From an uncultured bacterium (GTDB lineage: Bacteria > Krumholzibacteriota > Krumholzibacteriia > LZORAL124-64-63): a DNA stretch of 41,810 nt. The stretch spans positions 1-41,810 of the forward strand of contig CAIOLW010000103.1 of NCBI GenBank assembly GCA_903859215.1, written 5' to 3'. The notes beneath the pieces are model-generated. The model had not been told where the DNA came from. It ran no database searches and saw only the letters and a program-made list of their open reading frames with translations. Shown here piece after piece: positions 25,801-33,244 of the stretch. Within the stretch, counting starts at the first letter, position 1; every line of letters starts with the position of its first letter. The translations under genes and the position numbers were made by a program.

Positions 25801-28800
25801 GCCTGTCGCACGTTCGACCTGCCGGGCTTCGCGTCCGGCGACACGGAAACGGCGTGCGGGCGCTTCCTGCCCGTGGCCCGCCAGTGGGCGGGAACGAACG
25901 CGGCGTCGATCGCGATGAATGACGTGCTCCGGTCCGGCGACGCCGGCATGCCGGCGGGCGTCAACCTGCTGGTCGGCGACCTCGACCCGGTGTGGTCGGC
26001 GGTGGCCGTGCGCACGCGCCTGGCGTGGGAGCGCGGCGAGCTCGACCACTGGGTGCTGCTGGTCAGCGACCATTGTCCGCCCGAGGCGGCCGCGCTGGTG
26101 GCCGCCGGCGGCGTCGACGGCGTGTCCACCTGGGGCGGCGAAGGCGTTGCGGAATTCCCGTCGCCCCTGGTCCGCGTCGTGCCCGCCGATTTCAACGACC
26201 CGCAATTGCGCGCCTTCCTGGCTGCGCACCCGCCGCGCACCGTCGTGGCGACCGGCCTCTACGAGTGGCTCCCGGCGCGCGACCGCGAGGCGCAGGAGTC
26301 GGCGCTCGCCCTGCGCGCGCTGCTCGATGCGCGCGCGCACGGGGTGATCCTGCAGACGGTCTCGATGCCGGCGCCGTGGATCCGCTTCGTCGAACGCGTG
26401 TGCGGCGCGCGGCTGATGGGCGCGTCGTCCGGCGCCGCGGTGCACGACGACGCTGCCGCGGCTGCCGACCTGCAGGCGGGACCGCCGCCCGTTTCCCTGT
26501 GGCCAGGCGTCGGCGCCGCCGATCGTCCCGGCGCGGTCATCCGCCGCTTCCAGGGCCTGCTCGCGCGCCTGCGCCCGGTGATGGTCGAGCGCGCCGGGCA
26601 CGGCGACGGCGCCGAGCACGAACCGACCCCGCCGCCGGGGCGCCAGCTGTTGCCCCTGGACTGGCTCGCGGCGCTCGGTGGCCTGGCCGCATCCGATGTC
26701 GAGCATGGCGCCGGCCTGCTGCGCTGGGTGGCTCGCTTGGCGGGCGACCCGCTGTCGGCCGCCTCGGTGCGCGCGCCCGGCACGCGCCGCGTGAACGAGA
26801 GCCACGCCCTGATCCTGCCCCGGCGCCAGGCCGAGGTCCTGCGCCGCATGGAGCAACTCGGCGGCGCCTTGACCGCCATCCTGCCGCACTGGCTGGCCAA
26901 TGCCCCGGTGGGCGGCCTCACGTGGATCGACCAGGAGCATCCGCCGGTGCGCATCGCGCCGGAGGACCTTGCTGCGGTCGACACGTTGCTGGTCATGGTG
27001 GGCGCCGGCGCCTTCGGTGACGTCGGATTGACGTACACCTGCCCGCGCGGCCTGCTTTACAGCACGCGTCGGATGGTCGGGATCTCGCGTCCCGCCGAGC
27101 AGGTGCTCTCGGCGTTGCAGGACGGGCTCGCGATCTTCGCGTCGCGCCTTGACGAAGTGCTGGGCGCCGCCATCCCCACCAGTGACGGCCTGCTCGTGCA
27201 GACGGGCGTCAGCGAGCTGCAGGCCGAGGAACGGCATTTCCTCGCCCTCGGCTCGGCGCTGGGTTACTGGCGCTGGCTGGGACCGGCCTGTCCCGGGGCG
27301 ATGCACCTGGTGGACCTGCTCAGCCTGGCCGACAGCCCCACGGTGCGCGCCGGCGATGACGGCTGGCAGTTGCTGGGCGCGCTGGTGGCGAACCGTTTCG
27401 CCGCCGCGGGCCTGGTCGACGGCGACGGCGCCGGCGCGGTTGCGCGCGGCGGCGCGGCGGCCGGGCAGAAGCGGTCCTTGACGAGCATCCTCAAGGGCGA
27501 GGGCGCCGGCCAGACGCTGGAGGCCGTCGTGGCCCGCGTCGCCGACGTGGCGGGGCTCGACGACGAGCAGCGCTTCCTGGTGCTGCGCGGCACGCTCGGT
27601 TCCGGACGGCACGAGGCGCTCGTGCGCGGACTCGAGGTGGCGCAGCGCGAGGGCGACGACCCCGGCGAGCTGACGATCTACTGCCCGGACCCGGGCACGG
27701 CCGCGTTCATCGCGCGCGAGTGCCTGCAGCGCGGCTTCCGCGGGCCGCTCGACGTGCGGGTGCCGGCCCGCGGCAGCGCGCCGGACCCGGGTCGTCCCGG
27801 CGGCGCCGAGGGCGCCGATCCCGCGGGCGCGGTCATCGTGATGTGCGAAGTCCAGCGTTTCGAACCGGAGACGCGCTACCGCATCGCGCAGCTGGGGCGC
27901 GGGCGCCGGCTGATCATGACCGTCGATCCGGCGGCCGCGCTCGAGCCGTGGGAGCACCTCTTCCTGACGACGCCGCGCGCGGACGATATCGTCGACCTGG
28001 GTGTGCAGCGACGGCTGGCGAAGCGGCTGTGGGCCGAGGTCGGGCAGTTGGCGCCGTCAGACCGCGACCCGGGCCAATCGCGCCGCCGCGACAAGGGCCT
28101 GGTCCTGGCCGAGTACGCGGCCAACCTCGACCAGTGCGTCGCGCGCATCGTCGCCGCGCGCGACCAGGAGGAACTCGGACCCGTGCTGCGCGTCGTGGCG
28201 GCGCTGCCGGCCGATCTCGACTACATCGCGACGTCGCTGCAGGACCGCGGCTGGCTGGCCGCCAGCGAGCCGCGCCTGGATTGGCTGCTGCTGCCCGGCC
28301 CGCGCGAACTGCTGGCCGCGGTGGCGGACGCGCTTGCCGCCGAGGGCCTGGCGCCCGCGCGGCACGGCCTGCTGGCCGCTGCTGCGGTCGGCGGCACCGC
28401 AGCCGACCAGTCGGCGTCCCCCGCGCCGGCGCCGGCGCTGCTGCCGCGGTTTGTGGAACCCTCGCTGCGCGAGTCCTGCCGCCAGTGGCAGCAAACCTGG
28501 CCGCTGGCTGTGATGCCCGACCTGGCGTCGTTCGCCGCGGCGGCCGCGGTCTCGCCGTGGGGCCAGGTCGTCTTCGCGCAACCGGAGGCGCGCGAGCGGA
28601 TCGAGGCGGTCCTGGCGGCATGGGGGCGCGCGGCCCCGGCCGGCCTGCTGGAACAACCGCTGTGGCAGGCCTGGTGGCTCCTGACGCTGGGCGACCTGGG
28701 CGAGCAGCCGCTGGCCGGCGCGCGCCCGCTGGCGATCCTCGCCGAGGCGGCCCGCACCGGCGGCGCCTACCAGCCGGCCGGCGTCTACATGTGCCAGGGC

Positions 28801-28902
28801 ACCGAGGAGGCGCGGCGGCACTACGAGGTCCTCGGCCGCCTGACCGACCAGGCGCTCGTCCTGTACCAGGTGCGCTCGCCGCTGCCGGGCGACGCCAACT
28901 GA
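22810..28902 (+). CDS. Very large cytoplasmic protein of unknown function with a degenerate helicase-like P-loop module (2030 aa)
   Basis: I do not recognise this protein. The frame is open for 6.1 kb with high-GC codon use like its neighbours. No signal peptide or membrane helix is seen. Residues 10 to about 300 are helical and rich in LxxxExxLxxxDFxxAExxW-type patterns, resembling tetratricopeptide repeats. About 300-1570 shows mixed alpha/beta segments with many Trp and Arg but no motif I can name. Residues 1585-1735 resemble the front of an SF1 helicase: LDDEQRFLVL (Q-motif-like), RGTLGSGRHEAL (Walker A with Lys to Arg, 1594-1601), CEVQRFEP (motif II, DEAQ to CEVQ, 1679-1686), and GRRLIMTVDPAAAL (motif III-like). 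Since the key Lys and Asp are replaced, ATP hydrolysis is doubtful. The start ATG lacks a ribosome-binding site; TTGCTG at 22768 and CATGAT at 22793 are possible weak promoter elements, which would make the mRNA nearly leaderless. tnaA follows 127 bases later. Confidence 0.8.
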   Translation: MENNDPRSALNYWQSLAAAERALAGLDFAAAETAWLTAVDTREQSSGRVFFTERLADGMARLWQRGAARPGRWERHAGQFRAQFMAAAEKIVREGVRVAELRPEDDADRNQPILEKALFLVARSRVFSEEPASAVPLLKGLFRTASRTGRPFDLNLVRHDIPLTEEDRLWMARKGGELLESFVEQGVLRLGSPESQEWAQVFLQLLQPRYFGSAGRMEEERCWLEAITADRLLGRASASVELYRAFLRVCPGPAPRASEARVRLLELLGNTDRVHFPVPRYDEALGAMQSAGLEQGSELAPRFERAIERIEYRRPEGGPLPEHNLAWASVAVEADGRVAAAFWWGDQPRDLAFWRPGEEAAAIDAFLAPCAGRIVAADELVAQAIGMSWEHDPAPWPAVDILTAVLESRLPGAGAERGALVRIALAETQAWRTGWDPSLGHPLLEPPRRASLGEAWPQGPAAGAVLGGLLWLAVRSRLHAADPALRAGVSAMARRGDKVSRFLYAFVGLGDDAGRAMDEAFEPWTLPLLWTRPDPYGWSLTVARAAAPEAGPDEIAAAPELGRSDLAIIATGNAPAVLAAWGEGRQKWRVVLDRFERLEALGRVAGGVVGPITLIPASGAVHDLDAALSLLEDLLGHRGPGRDALLPLMHWTRLVETHNGDLLDFREVRPRAHGAVPLYDRYATLVADIPCEAPSLDGAGRSWAAQFSQRVRKAGLVAGSVEHLGADAGRLDALWGVFEGSDASWVFLDSAAVHWDLLRRDDIQIRALHALLHTRGGRHLSLLTGAVWLRSELEEILGTWLSVFGAPYCAALADARPPRLRLVDRGAVPDARLLIAEAMAAQAAWTERVAESEGQVTVMVPADGEAGSFWSQAQAGLVAVAGPRWRFLEATQPAGPGHGGPLVVPALSSLQGSGVPVAAGDDRQDWLDADTERRTYLAWRARLCALEVAARLAGPWSGVDILDTRWWRLLRSRAVGHDTAEPGGWNGARAAALAADGACRTFDLPGFASGDTETACGRFLPVARQWAGTNAASIAMNDVLRSGDAGMPAGVNLLVGDLDPVWSAVAVRTRLAWERGELDHWVLLVSDHCPPEAAALVAAGGVDGVSTWGGEGVAEFPSPLVRVVPADFNDPQLRAFLAAHPPRTVVATGLYEWLPARDREAQESALALRALLDARAHGVILQTVSMPAPWIRFVERVCGARLMGASSGAAVHDDAAAAADLQAGPPPVSLWPGVGAADRPGAVIRRFQGLLARLRPVMVERAGHGDGAEHEPTPPPGRQLLPLDWLAALGGLAASDVEHGAGLLRWVARLAGDPLSAASVRAPGTRRVNESHALILPRRQAEVLRRMEQLGGALTAILPHWLANAPVGGLTWIDQEHPPVRIAPEDLAAVDTLLVMVGAGAFGDVGLTYTCPRGLLYSTRRMVGISRPAEQVLSALQDGLAIFASRLDEVLGAAIPTSDGLLVQTGVSELQAEERHFLALGSALGYWRWLGPACPGAMHLVDLLSLADSPTVRAGDDGWQLLGALVANRFAAAGLVDGDGAGAVARGGAAAGQKRSLTSILKGEGAGQTLEAVVARVADVAGLDDEQRFLVLRGTLGSGRHEALVRGLEVAQREGDDPGELTIYCPDPGTAAFIARECLQRGFRGPLDVRVPARGSAPDPGRPGGAEGADPAGAVIVMCEVQRFEPETRYRIAQLGRGRRLIMTVDPAAALEPWEHLFLTTPRADDIVDLGVQRRLAKRLWAEVGQLAPSDRDPGQSRRRDKGLVLAEYAANLDQCVARIVAARDQEELGPVLRVVAALPADLDYIATSLQDRGWLAASEPRLDWLLLPGPRELLAAVADALAAEGLAPARHGLLAAAAVGGTAADQSASPAPAPALLPRFVEPSLRESCRQWQQTWPLAVMPDLASFAAAAAVSPWGQVVFAQPEARERIEAVLAAWGRAAPAGLLEQPLWQAWWLLTLGDLGEQPLAGARPLAILAEAARTGGAYQPAGVYMCQGTEEARRHYEVLGRLTDQALVLYQVRSPLPGDAN

Positions 28903-28909
28903 CGCCGAC

Positions 28910-28941
28910 ACAAGCCATGGCCGCGACGGCGTGCGGCTTGT
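28910..28941 (+). terminator. Nested stem-loop between the 2030-residue gene and tnaA
   Basis: ACAAGCC at 28910-28916 pairs with GGCTTGT at 28935-28941, and GCCG at 28920-28923 pairs with CGGC at 28927-28930 inside it. It starts seven bases after the stop of the large gene. There is no T-run, so termination is uncertain. TTGTCC at 28938 and CATGTT at 28961 (17-bp spacer) could be a weak tnaA promoter. Confidence 0.35.
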
Positions 28942-29029
28942 CCGGCACGGCCGCGTTGACCATGTTCCAGCCGGCGCCGGGCCCGCGGGGCGGCGGCGCG
29001 GACGCGAGCCTCGAGCCAGGGAGCGGGAC

Positions 29030-30430
29030 ATGGACTTCGCCTTCGAGCCCTATCGCATCAAGGTCGTCGAGAAGATCGAGCGCACCAGCCGCGAAGAGCG
29101 CAAGCGCCTGCTGATCGAGGCCGGCTACAACGTCTTCAAGGTGCCGTCGCGCGCCATCTACGTCGACCTGCTCACCGACAGCGGCACCGGCGCGATGAGT
29201 GATGTGCAGTGGGCCGCCCTGATGACCGGCGACGAGGCCTACGCCTGCAGCCGCTCGTTCAAGGACTTCGAGGACACCATCCGCGACATCTTCGGCTACA
29301 AGCACGTCATCCCCACGCACCAGGGTCGCGCCGCCGAGGGCCTGCTCTTCACCGCCGTCGTGAAGCCGGGCCAGGTCGTGCCCAACAACATCCACTTCGA
29401 CACGACCCGCGCCAACGTCGAGCACGTCGGCGGCATCGCGCTCGATTGCGTGGACGACGCGGGGCTCGACCCGCGGCTCGAGGCGCCGTTCAAGGGCGAC
29501 ATGAGCCTGCGCAAGCTGGCGCACGCGTTCGAGAAGTACGGCAAGGACCGCATCCCGTTCGTGATGCTCACCATCACCAACAACAGCGGCGGCGGGCAGC
29601 CGGTCTCGATGGCGAATGCGAAGGCCGTCGGCGCCTTCTGCCGCGAGATGGGCGTCCCGTTGATCTTCGACGCCTGCCGCTTCGCCGAGAACGCGTGGTT
29701 CATCCAGCAGCGCGAGGACGGCTACCGCGACGTCGCCATCAAGGACATCTGCCGCGAGATGTTTGCGCTCGGCAGCGGCTGTACGATGAGCGCCAAGAAG
29801 GACGCGCTGGTGAACATCGGCGGCTTCCTGTGCCTGGACGACGACGACTGGGCGCAGGCGGCAACCAACCTGCTGATCCTGCGCGAGGGATTCCCCACGT
29901 ACGGCGGCCTGGCCGGTCGCGACCTCGCGGCCGTCGCGCAGGGCCTGCGCGAGGTGCTCGACCCCGACTACCTGGCCTATCGCATCGGGCAGGTGGCGCG
30001 GCTGGGCGAACGCCTCGACGAGCTGGGCGTGCCGCACCTGAAGCCGACCGGCGGCCACGCCGTGTACCTGGACGCGCGGCGCATGCTGCCGCACATCCCG
30101 CAGGCGCAGTTCCCCGCGCAGGTGGTGACCGCTGCGCTGTTCGTCGAGGCCGGCGTGCGCGCGGTCGAGATCGGCAGCCTGATGTTCGAGCACCGCGACC
30201 CGGACACGGGCAAGCTCGTGCCGCCCGAGATGGAACTGGTGCGCCTGGCCGTGCCGCGGCGCGTCTACACGCACACGCAGCTCGACTACGTGGCCGACGC
30301 CTGCGCGAAGGTCATGGCGCTGGGCGAGCGCCTGTGCGGCCTTGAAGTCACGTGGGAGCCGCCTTCGCTGCGCCACTTCACGGCGGTCCTGCGGCCGGTG
30401 GGCGGCGGCTCGCTGCTGTCGGGGCAGTAG
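29030..30430 (+). CDS. tnaA: Tryptophanase (tryptophan indole-lyase), 466 aa
   Basis: This PLP enzyme of the beta-eliminating lyase family splits L-tryptophan to indole, pyruvate and ammonia. The family is clear: EPYRIKVVEKIERT, DLLTDSGTGAMSD, GDEAYACSRS, IPTHQGRAAE, GGGQPVSMAN, the PLP lysine K257 in TMSAKKDALVNIGGF, FPTYGGLAGRD. The close relative is tyrosine phenol-lyase. Two positions favour tryptophanase: D124 in HFDTTR (Thr in tyrosine phenol-lyase, Asp in TnaA) and I381 in AVEIGS, where tyrosine phenol-lyase has its substrate-binding Arg. Length agrees with TnaA (471). The ATG follows GGGAGCGGGAC. No TnaC-like leader peptide is seen. A 216-residue unknown protein starts four bases after the stop. 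Confidence 0.88.
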   Translation: MDFAFEPYRIKVVEKIERTSREERKRLLIEAGYNVFKVPSRAIYVDLLTDSGTGAMSDVQWAALMTGDEAYACSRSFKDFEDTIRDIFGYKHVIPTHQGRAAEGLLFTAVVKPGQVVPNNIHFDTTRANVEHVGGIALDCVDDAGLDPRLEAPFKGDMSLRKLAHAFEKYGKDRIPFVMLTITNNSGGGQPVSMANAKAVGAFCREMGVPLIFDACRFAENAWFIQQREDGYRDVAIKDICREMFALGSGCTMSAKKDALVNIGGFLCLDDDDWAQAATNLLILREGFPTYGGLAGRDLAAVAQGLREVLDPDYLAYRIGQVARLGERLDELGVPHLKPTGGHAVYLDARRMLPHIPQAQFPAQVVTAALFVEAGVRAVEIGSLMFEHRDPDTGKLVPPEMELVRLAVPRRVYTHTQLDYVADACAKVMALGERLCGLEVTWEPPSLRHFTAVLRPVGGGSLLSGQ

Positions 30431-30434
30431 CGGC

Positions 30435-31085
30435 ATGCCCGGCGGGCCGCAGGTCGCGTGCGTCGGCTTGGACGCCTCGCTGGCCGACCTGGTCGCCGAC
30501 GGCGTGCACTCCGCGCTGTCGGGGCTCGACATGGCGGCGGACCTGGACCGGCTGGTCGTCTGCGCCGACGACCTGGCCGGCGCCGGCGAGGCCTGGGTCC
30601 AGCCCGCCCGCGGGACGCGCGGCCGCGCCCTGACTCTCTACTGCCACCCCGAAGTGTTCCTGGCTGCGCGCCCGGCCGCCGCGGCGGGGCTCCCGAGCGC
30701 GGTCTGGGAGCAGGCCGGGCCGGCGGCCGCCGAGGCACAGGTCGCGGCCGGCGATTTCTCGCGCTCCCGGGCCGAGGTCTTCCTGTACCACGAGTTGCTG
30801 GTGATCCGCGACCTGCTGCGCCGCGAACTGGACCCTTCGCGCGTGCCGGCAACGCTGGCCGAAGCCTTCGCCGCGGCCTGGTCGATCGGTGTGGACGGCC
30901 GCCTGGCCCGGGCCGGGCTGCCCGGCTACCCGCTGGCCGAGCGCCGCCGGCGGTTCAGTCGCCTGTTCTCGCAGGCGGGGATCTTGATGCCGGAGCACTG
31001 GACCATCTTCCAGGAGATCTGGGACGGGGTGGCCGCGCAGCAGCGGGACGTGGCGCGTCTGGCGCGTCGCCTGCCCCGCCTGTAG
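30435..31085 (+). CDS. Protein of unknown function coupled to tnaA (216 aa)
   Basis: The ATG lies four bases after the tnaA stop, with GGGGCAG overlapping the tnaA end, so the two genes are probably co-translated. The protein is soluble: no signal peptide and no membrane helix. The first 60 residues suggest alternating strand and helix (VACVGLDASLADLV, LDRLVVCADDLAG). The C-terminal half is helical and basic (EVFLYHELLVIRDLLRREL, AERRRRFSRLFSQAG). HELLVIRD superficially recalls a zinc-protease HExxH but lacks the second His, so I do not call it. No family is recognised. A role in tryptophan or indole metabolism would rest on position alone. Confidence 0.7.
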   Translation: MPGGPQVACVGLDASLADLVADGVHSALSGLDMAADLDRLVVCADDLAGAGEAWVQPARGTRGRALTLYCHPEVFLAARPAAAAGLPSAVWEQAGPAAAEAQVAAGDFSRSRAEVFLYHELLVIRDLLRRELDPSRVPATLAEAFAAAWSIGVDGRLARAGLPGYPLAERRRRFSRLFSQAGILMPEHWTIFQEIWDGVAAQQRDVARLARRLPRL

Positions 31086-31128
31086 GGGCGGGGGAGGGCC
31101 GGGGCGTCGCCGGGCCGCGCCCGGGCCG

Positions 31129-31159
31129 TTAACATTTGCATTTTCGGGGATGTTATCCC
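31129..31159 (+). promoter_or_regulatory. Possible promoter with dyad upstream of the 295-residue membrane protein
   Basis: TTAACA at 31129-31134 and TTATCC at 31153-31158 (18-bp spacer) lie in an AT-rich patch of an otherwise very GC-rich 228-bp gap. The patch also holds a perfect dyad, GGGAT-GTT-ATCCC, at 31147-31159, covering the -10 candidate. The leader would be about 150 nt. Nothing else stands out in the gap. Confidence 0.35.
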
Positions 31160-31313
31160 AATTTCAGGGACGCCGGATGCGCCGGGCGCGACGGCTTGAA
31201 ATCACGGGGAAACCGCCGGGCAGGGCACCGGGCGCGCCGCGTCCGCCCCCCGGCCTGTTGCCATCGGTCTTGCATCCCACGGCTGGACCCGCCGACCTTC
31301 GGGAGGTTCTTAC

Positions 31314-32201
31314 ATGTTCGGTGCCACTCCTCGGCTTCGCCTTCTGGTGATCCTGCTGGCGGGCATATTGGCGATCTGTGTCGTGGCCGTGGTCGGAATC
31401 AAGAAGAAGGAAGCGGTCGATCCGTACCTTCACACCTCCCTGCGGAAGATCGCGACGGGCGACACGCTGAGCCCCGGCTTCCTGTTCGACGTCGACGCTC
31501 CGGCGTTCGAGTTCGTCCACGGCAGCACCGGCGTCGTGCGCGACGGCAACGTCCTGGAGTTCATCGTCGCCAAGGACCTCGAAGGCCTGGCCGCGAAGCT
31601 GCCCGGGACCCGCCTCGGCGTGCGCAAGGTCTTCACGCCCAAGCCGATGCACCTGGTCCTGCAGCGCATCAAGCGCAACGGCGTGGTCGAGGCCGACAGC
31701 CTCGAGATGCCGTACCCGGTCATCCTGCCGCGCCTGCTGTCCGCCTCGCAGGTCGACCTGCAGGCGCCCGGCGCCGCGCTGCCGGAGATCGGCTGGGACA
31801 CGGCCGCCATCCAGGATGCCAAGCTGTCGTTCATGCCGCAGAAGGATGGCGAGTCGTTCCGCCTCGTGAAGAGCGCGTACGAGAAGATCGCCTATGTGCC
31901 GAAGCACGACCTGTCGCCCGAGGCGCGGTTGAACCCGAAGCCCGAGGACTACGCCTGGTACCTGATCGGCAACAAGGGCTCGCTGCAGGTGGTCGACCTG
32001 ACGCCGGGCGGCAATTTCATGCTGCACCTGGTCCACGCGAAGGAACTGCCGCTGATCGGCGCCTTCACGCTGGTCGCGCTGCAGGACGACGCCGCGGCGC
32101 GCCAGGTGGCGCACCCGGAGATCGGCCACGTGGTCGGCATGGCGCGCCTGAACTGGTTCGAGTATGCCAACAGCTACGTGCAGGGCTGCACGATCCACTG
32201 A
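31314..32201 (+). CDS. Membrane-anchored protein of unknown function (295 aa)
   Basis: GGGAGG at 31301-31306 sets the ATG at 31314. One N-terminal membrane helix (residues 8-29, LRLLVILLAGILAICVVAVV) is followed by a Lys-rich KKKE and a 260-residue soluble domain, presumably periplasmic. The domain is rich in beta-strand patterns with scattered charged loops (FLFDVDAPAFEFVHGS, MPYPVILPRLLSASQVDL, DYAWYLIGNKGSLQVVDL). It has no Cys pair, zinc motif or enzymatic signature that I recognise, and a single Cys near the C-terminus (QGCTIH). Downstream is a strong terminator shared with pfkA. It has its own candidate promoter, so it may not belong to the tnaA unit. Confidence 0.75.
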   Translation: MFGATPRLRLLVILLAGILAICVVAVVGIKKKEAVDPYLHTSLRKIATGDTLSPGFLFDVDAPAFEFVHGSTGVVRDGNVLEFIVAKDLEGLAAKLPGTRLGVRKVFTPKPMHLVLQRIKRNGVVEADSLEMPYPVILPRLLSASQVDLQAPGAALPEIGWDTAAIQDAKLSFMPQKDGESFRLVKSAYEKIAYVPKHDLSPEARLNPKPEDYAWYLIGNKGSLQVVDLTPGGNFMLHLVHAKELPLIGAFTLVALQDDAAARQVAHPEIGHVVGMARLNWFEYANSYVQGCTIH

Positions 32202-32226
32202 CGGGCGCACGACCGGGGACGAAATG

Positions 32227-32262
32227 AAGGACGGGCCCGCGAGGAGCCCGTCCTTCTTCTTG
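32227..32262. terminator. Strong rho-independent terminator between convergent genes
   Basis: AAGGACGGGC at 32227-32236 and GCCCGTCCTT at 32246-32255 form a perfect 10-bp stem with a 9-nt loop, followed by CTTCTTG. Read from the other strand the 3' side is CATTTC after the stem, so it may serve both the 295-residue gene and pfkA. Confidence 0.85.
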
Positions 32263-32284
32263 TCGCGCCGGGCCCGCGGCCCGG

Positions 32285-33244
32285 TCAGACGAGCAGTTCC
32301 ATCAGGCGCGAGTCGCGCAGCACCGACTTGGGACCGGCCTTGGTCTTCTTCTCGAGCGGGCTGGTCTGCACCTTGTTGGCGACGACGCCGACCATCAGGC
32401 CGTGCTCGCCCGCGAACAGAAGTTCGGTGGCGTGGTGGCCCAGGCGGCTGGCCAGGATGCGGTCGAAGCCCGACGGCGCGCCGCCGCGCTGCACGTGGCC
32501 CAGCACGACCATGCGCACGTCGCGCTGCAGGCGGGCCTTGATCTCGAACGAAACGTAGGAGGCCTTGCCGGCGCCCTCGGCCACGATGATCAGCGCATGG
32601 TGCTTGCCGCGCTGGTAAGACTCGGAGATGCGGCGGCAGACATCGTCGATCTTCCAGGGCACTTCCGGCAGCAGCACTTCCTCGGCGCCGGTGGCGATGG
32701 CCGTCTGGGCGGCCAGCAGGCCGTACTCGCGCCCCATGACCTCGATGACGAAGATGCGGCCGTGGCTGGTCGCCGTGTCGCGCACCTTGTCCACGGCGTC
32801 GATGGCGATGTTCAGCGCCGTGTCGAAGCCGATGCTGTAGTCGGTGCCGGGGATGTCGTTGTCGATGGTCGCCGGCACGCCGATGACCGGCAGGCCGAAC
32901 TCCTTCTCGAGCTTGGCCGCGCCGCGGAAGCTGCCGTCGCCGCCGATGACGACCATGCCGTCGAGCTTCAGCTTCTTGAGCGTGCGCCCGACCGGCGCGG
33001 CGCCCTCGTCGGTGGCGAACTGGGGGTAGCGGAAGGTGCGCAGGATGGTGCCGCCCTTCTGCAGGATGCCGCTGACCGAGCCCGGGCCCATCGTCTCGTA
33101 GGTGCCGTCGGCCAGCCCGAGCCAGCCCTGCTTGATGCCGATGACCTCGGCCTCGTGACGCCAAGCCGTCCGCACGACGGCGCGCAGCGCCGCGTTCATG
33201 CCCGCCGCGTCGCCGCCGCCGGTCAGGACCCCGATCCGCTTCAT
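32285..33244 (-). CDS. pfkA: ATP-dependent 6-phosphofructokinase PfkA (319 aa)
   Basis: PfkA phosphorylates fructose 6-phosphate in glycolysis. Seen: RIGVLTGGGDAAGMNAALR at the N-terminus, the nucleotide loop VIGGDGSFRGA, the active-site PATIDNDIPGTDYSIGFDTA with the catalytic Asp in TIDND, VEVMGRE-like IEVMGREYG, and GHVQRGGAPSGFDR. A Gly after GGD and a non-Lys residue before TIDND point to the ATP type, not the pyrophosphate type. Length (319) matches E. coli PfkA. The ATG overlaps the rarA stop as ATGA (33241-33244), so the two reverse genes form one unit. Confidence 0.96.
   Translation of the reverse strand: MKRIGVLTGGGDAAGMNAALRAVVRTAWRHEAEVIGIKQGWLGLADGTYETMGPGSVSGILQKGGTILRTFRYPQFATDEGAAPVGRTLKKLKLDGMVVIGGDGSFRGAAKLEKEFGLPVIGVPATIDNDIPGTDYSIGFDTALNIAIDAVDKVRDTATSHGRIFVIEVMGREYGLLAAQTAIATGAEEVLLPEVPWKIDDVCRRISESYQRGKHHALIIVAEGAGKASYVSFEIKARLQRDVRMVVLGHVQRGGAPSGFDRILASRLGHHATELLFAGEHGLMVGVVANKVQTSPLEKKTKAGPKSVLRDSRLMELLV

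Noticed and set aside
22153-27957. Reverse-strand open frame of about 1930 residues
   Set aside because: It is antisense to the end of the protease and most of the 2030-residue gene. Its composition is shadow-like (Arg/His/Gln/Ala), and it has no domain. The forward frame has clean hydrophobic patterning and helicase-like motifs.
22810-28902. TPR-CHAT caspase-like protein
   Set aside because: The N-terminal helices would suit TPRs, but I could not find the CHAT His-Gly and Cys-Glu-Thr active-site motifs in the rest of the protein.
28918-29034. A TnaC-like leader peptide before tnaA
   Set aside because: An ATG at 28918 opens a frame, but it runs through the tnaA start with no short stop and has no Trp near a stop-proximal Pro.
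29030-30430. Tyrosine phenol-lyase instead of tryptophanase
   Set aside because: The tyrosine phenol-lyase determinants (Thr before TTR and the substrate Arg in the SMERG segment) are Asp124 and Ile381 here, as in tryptophanase.
30780-30850. HExxH zinc-protease motif in the 216-residue protein
   Set aside because: The segment reads HELLVIRD, so the second histidine is missing. No third ligand is visible.
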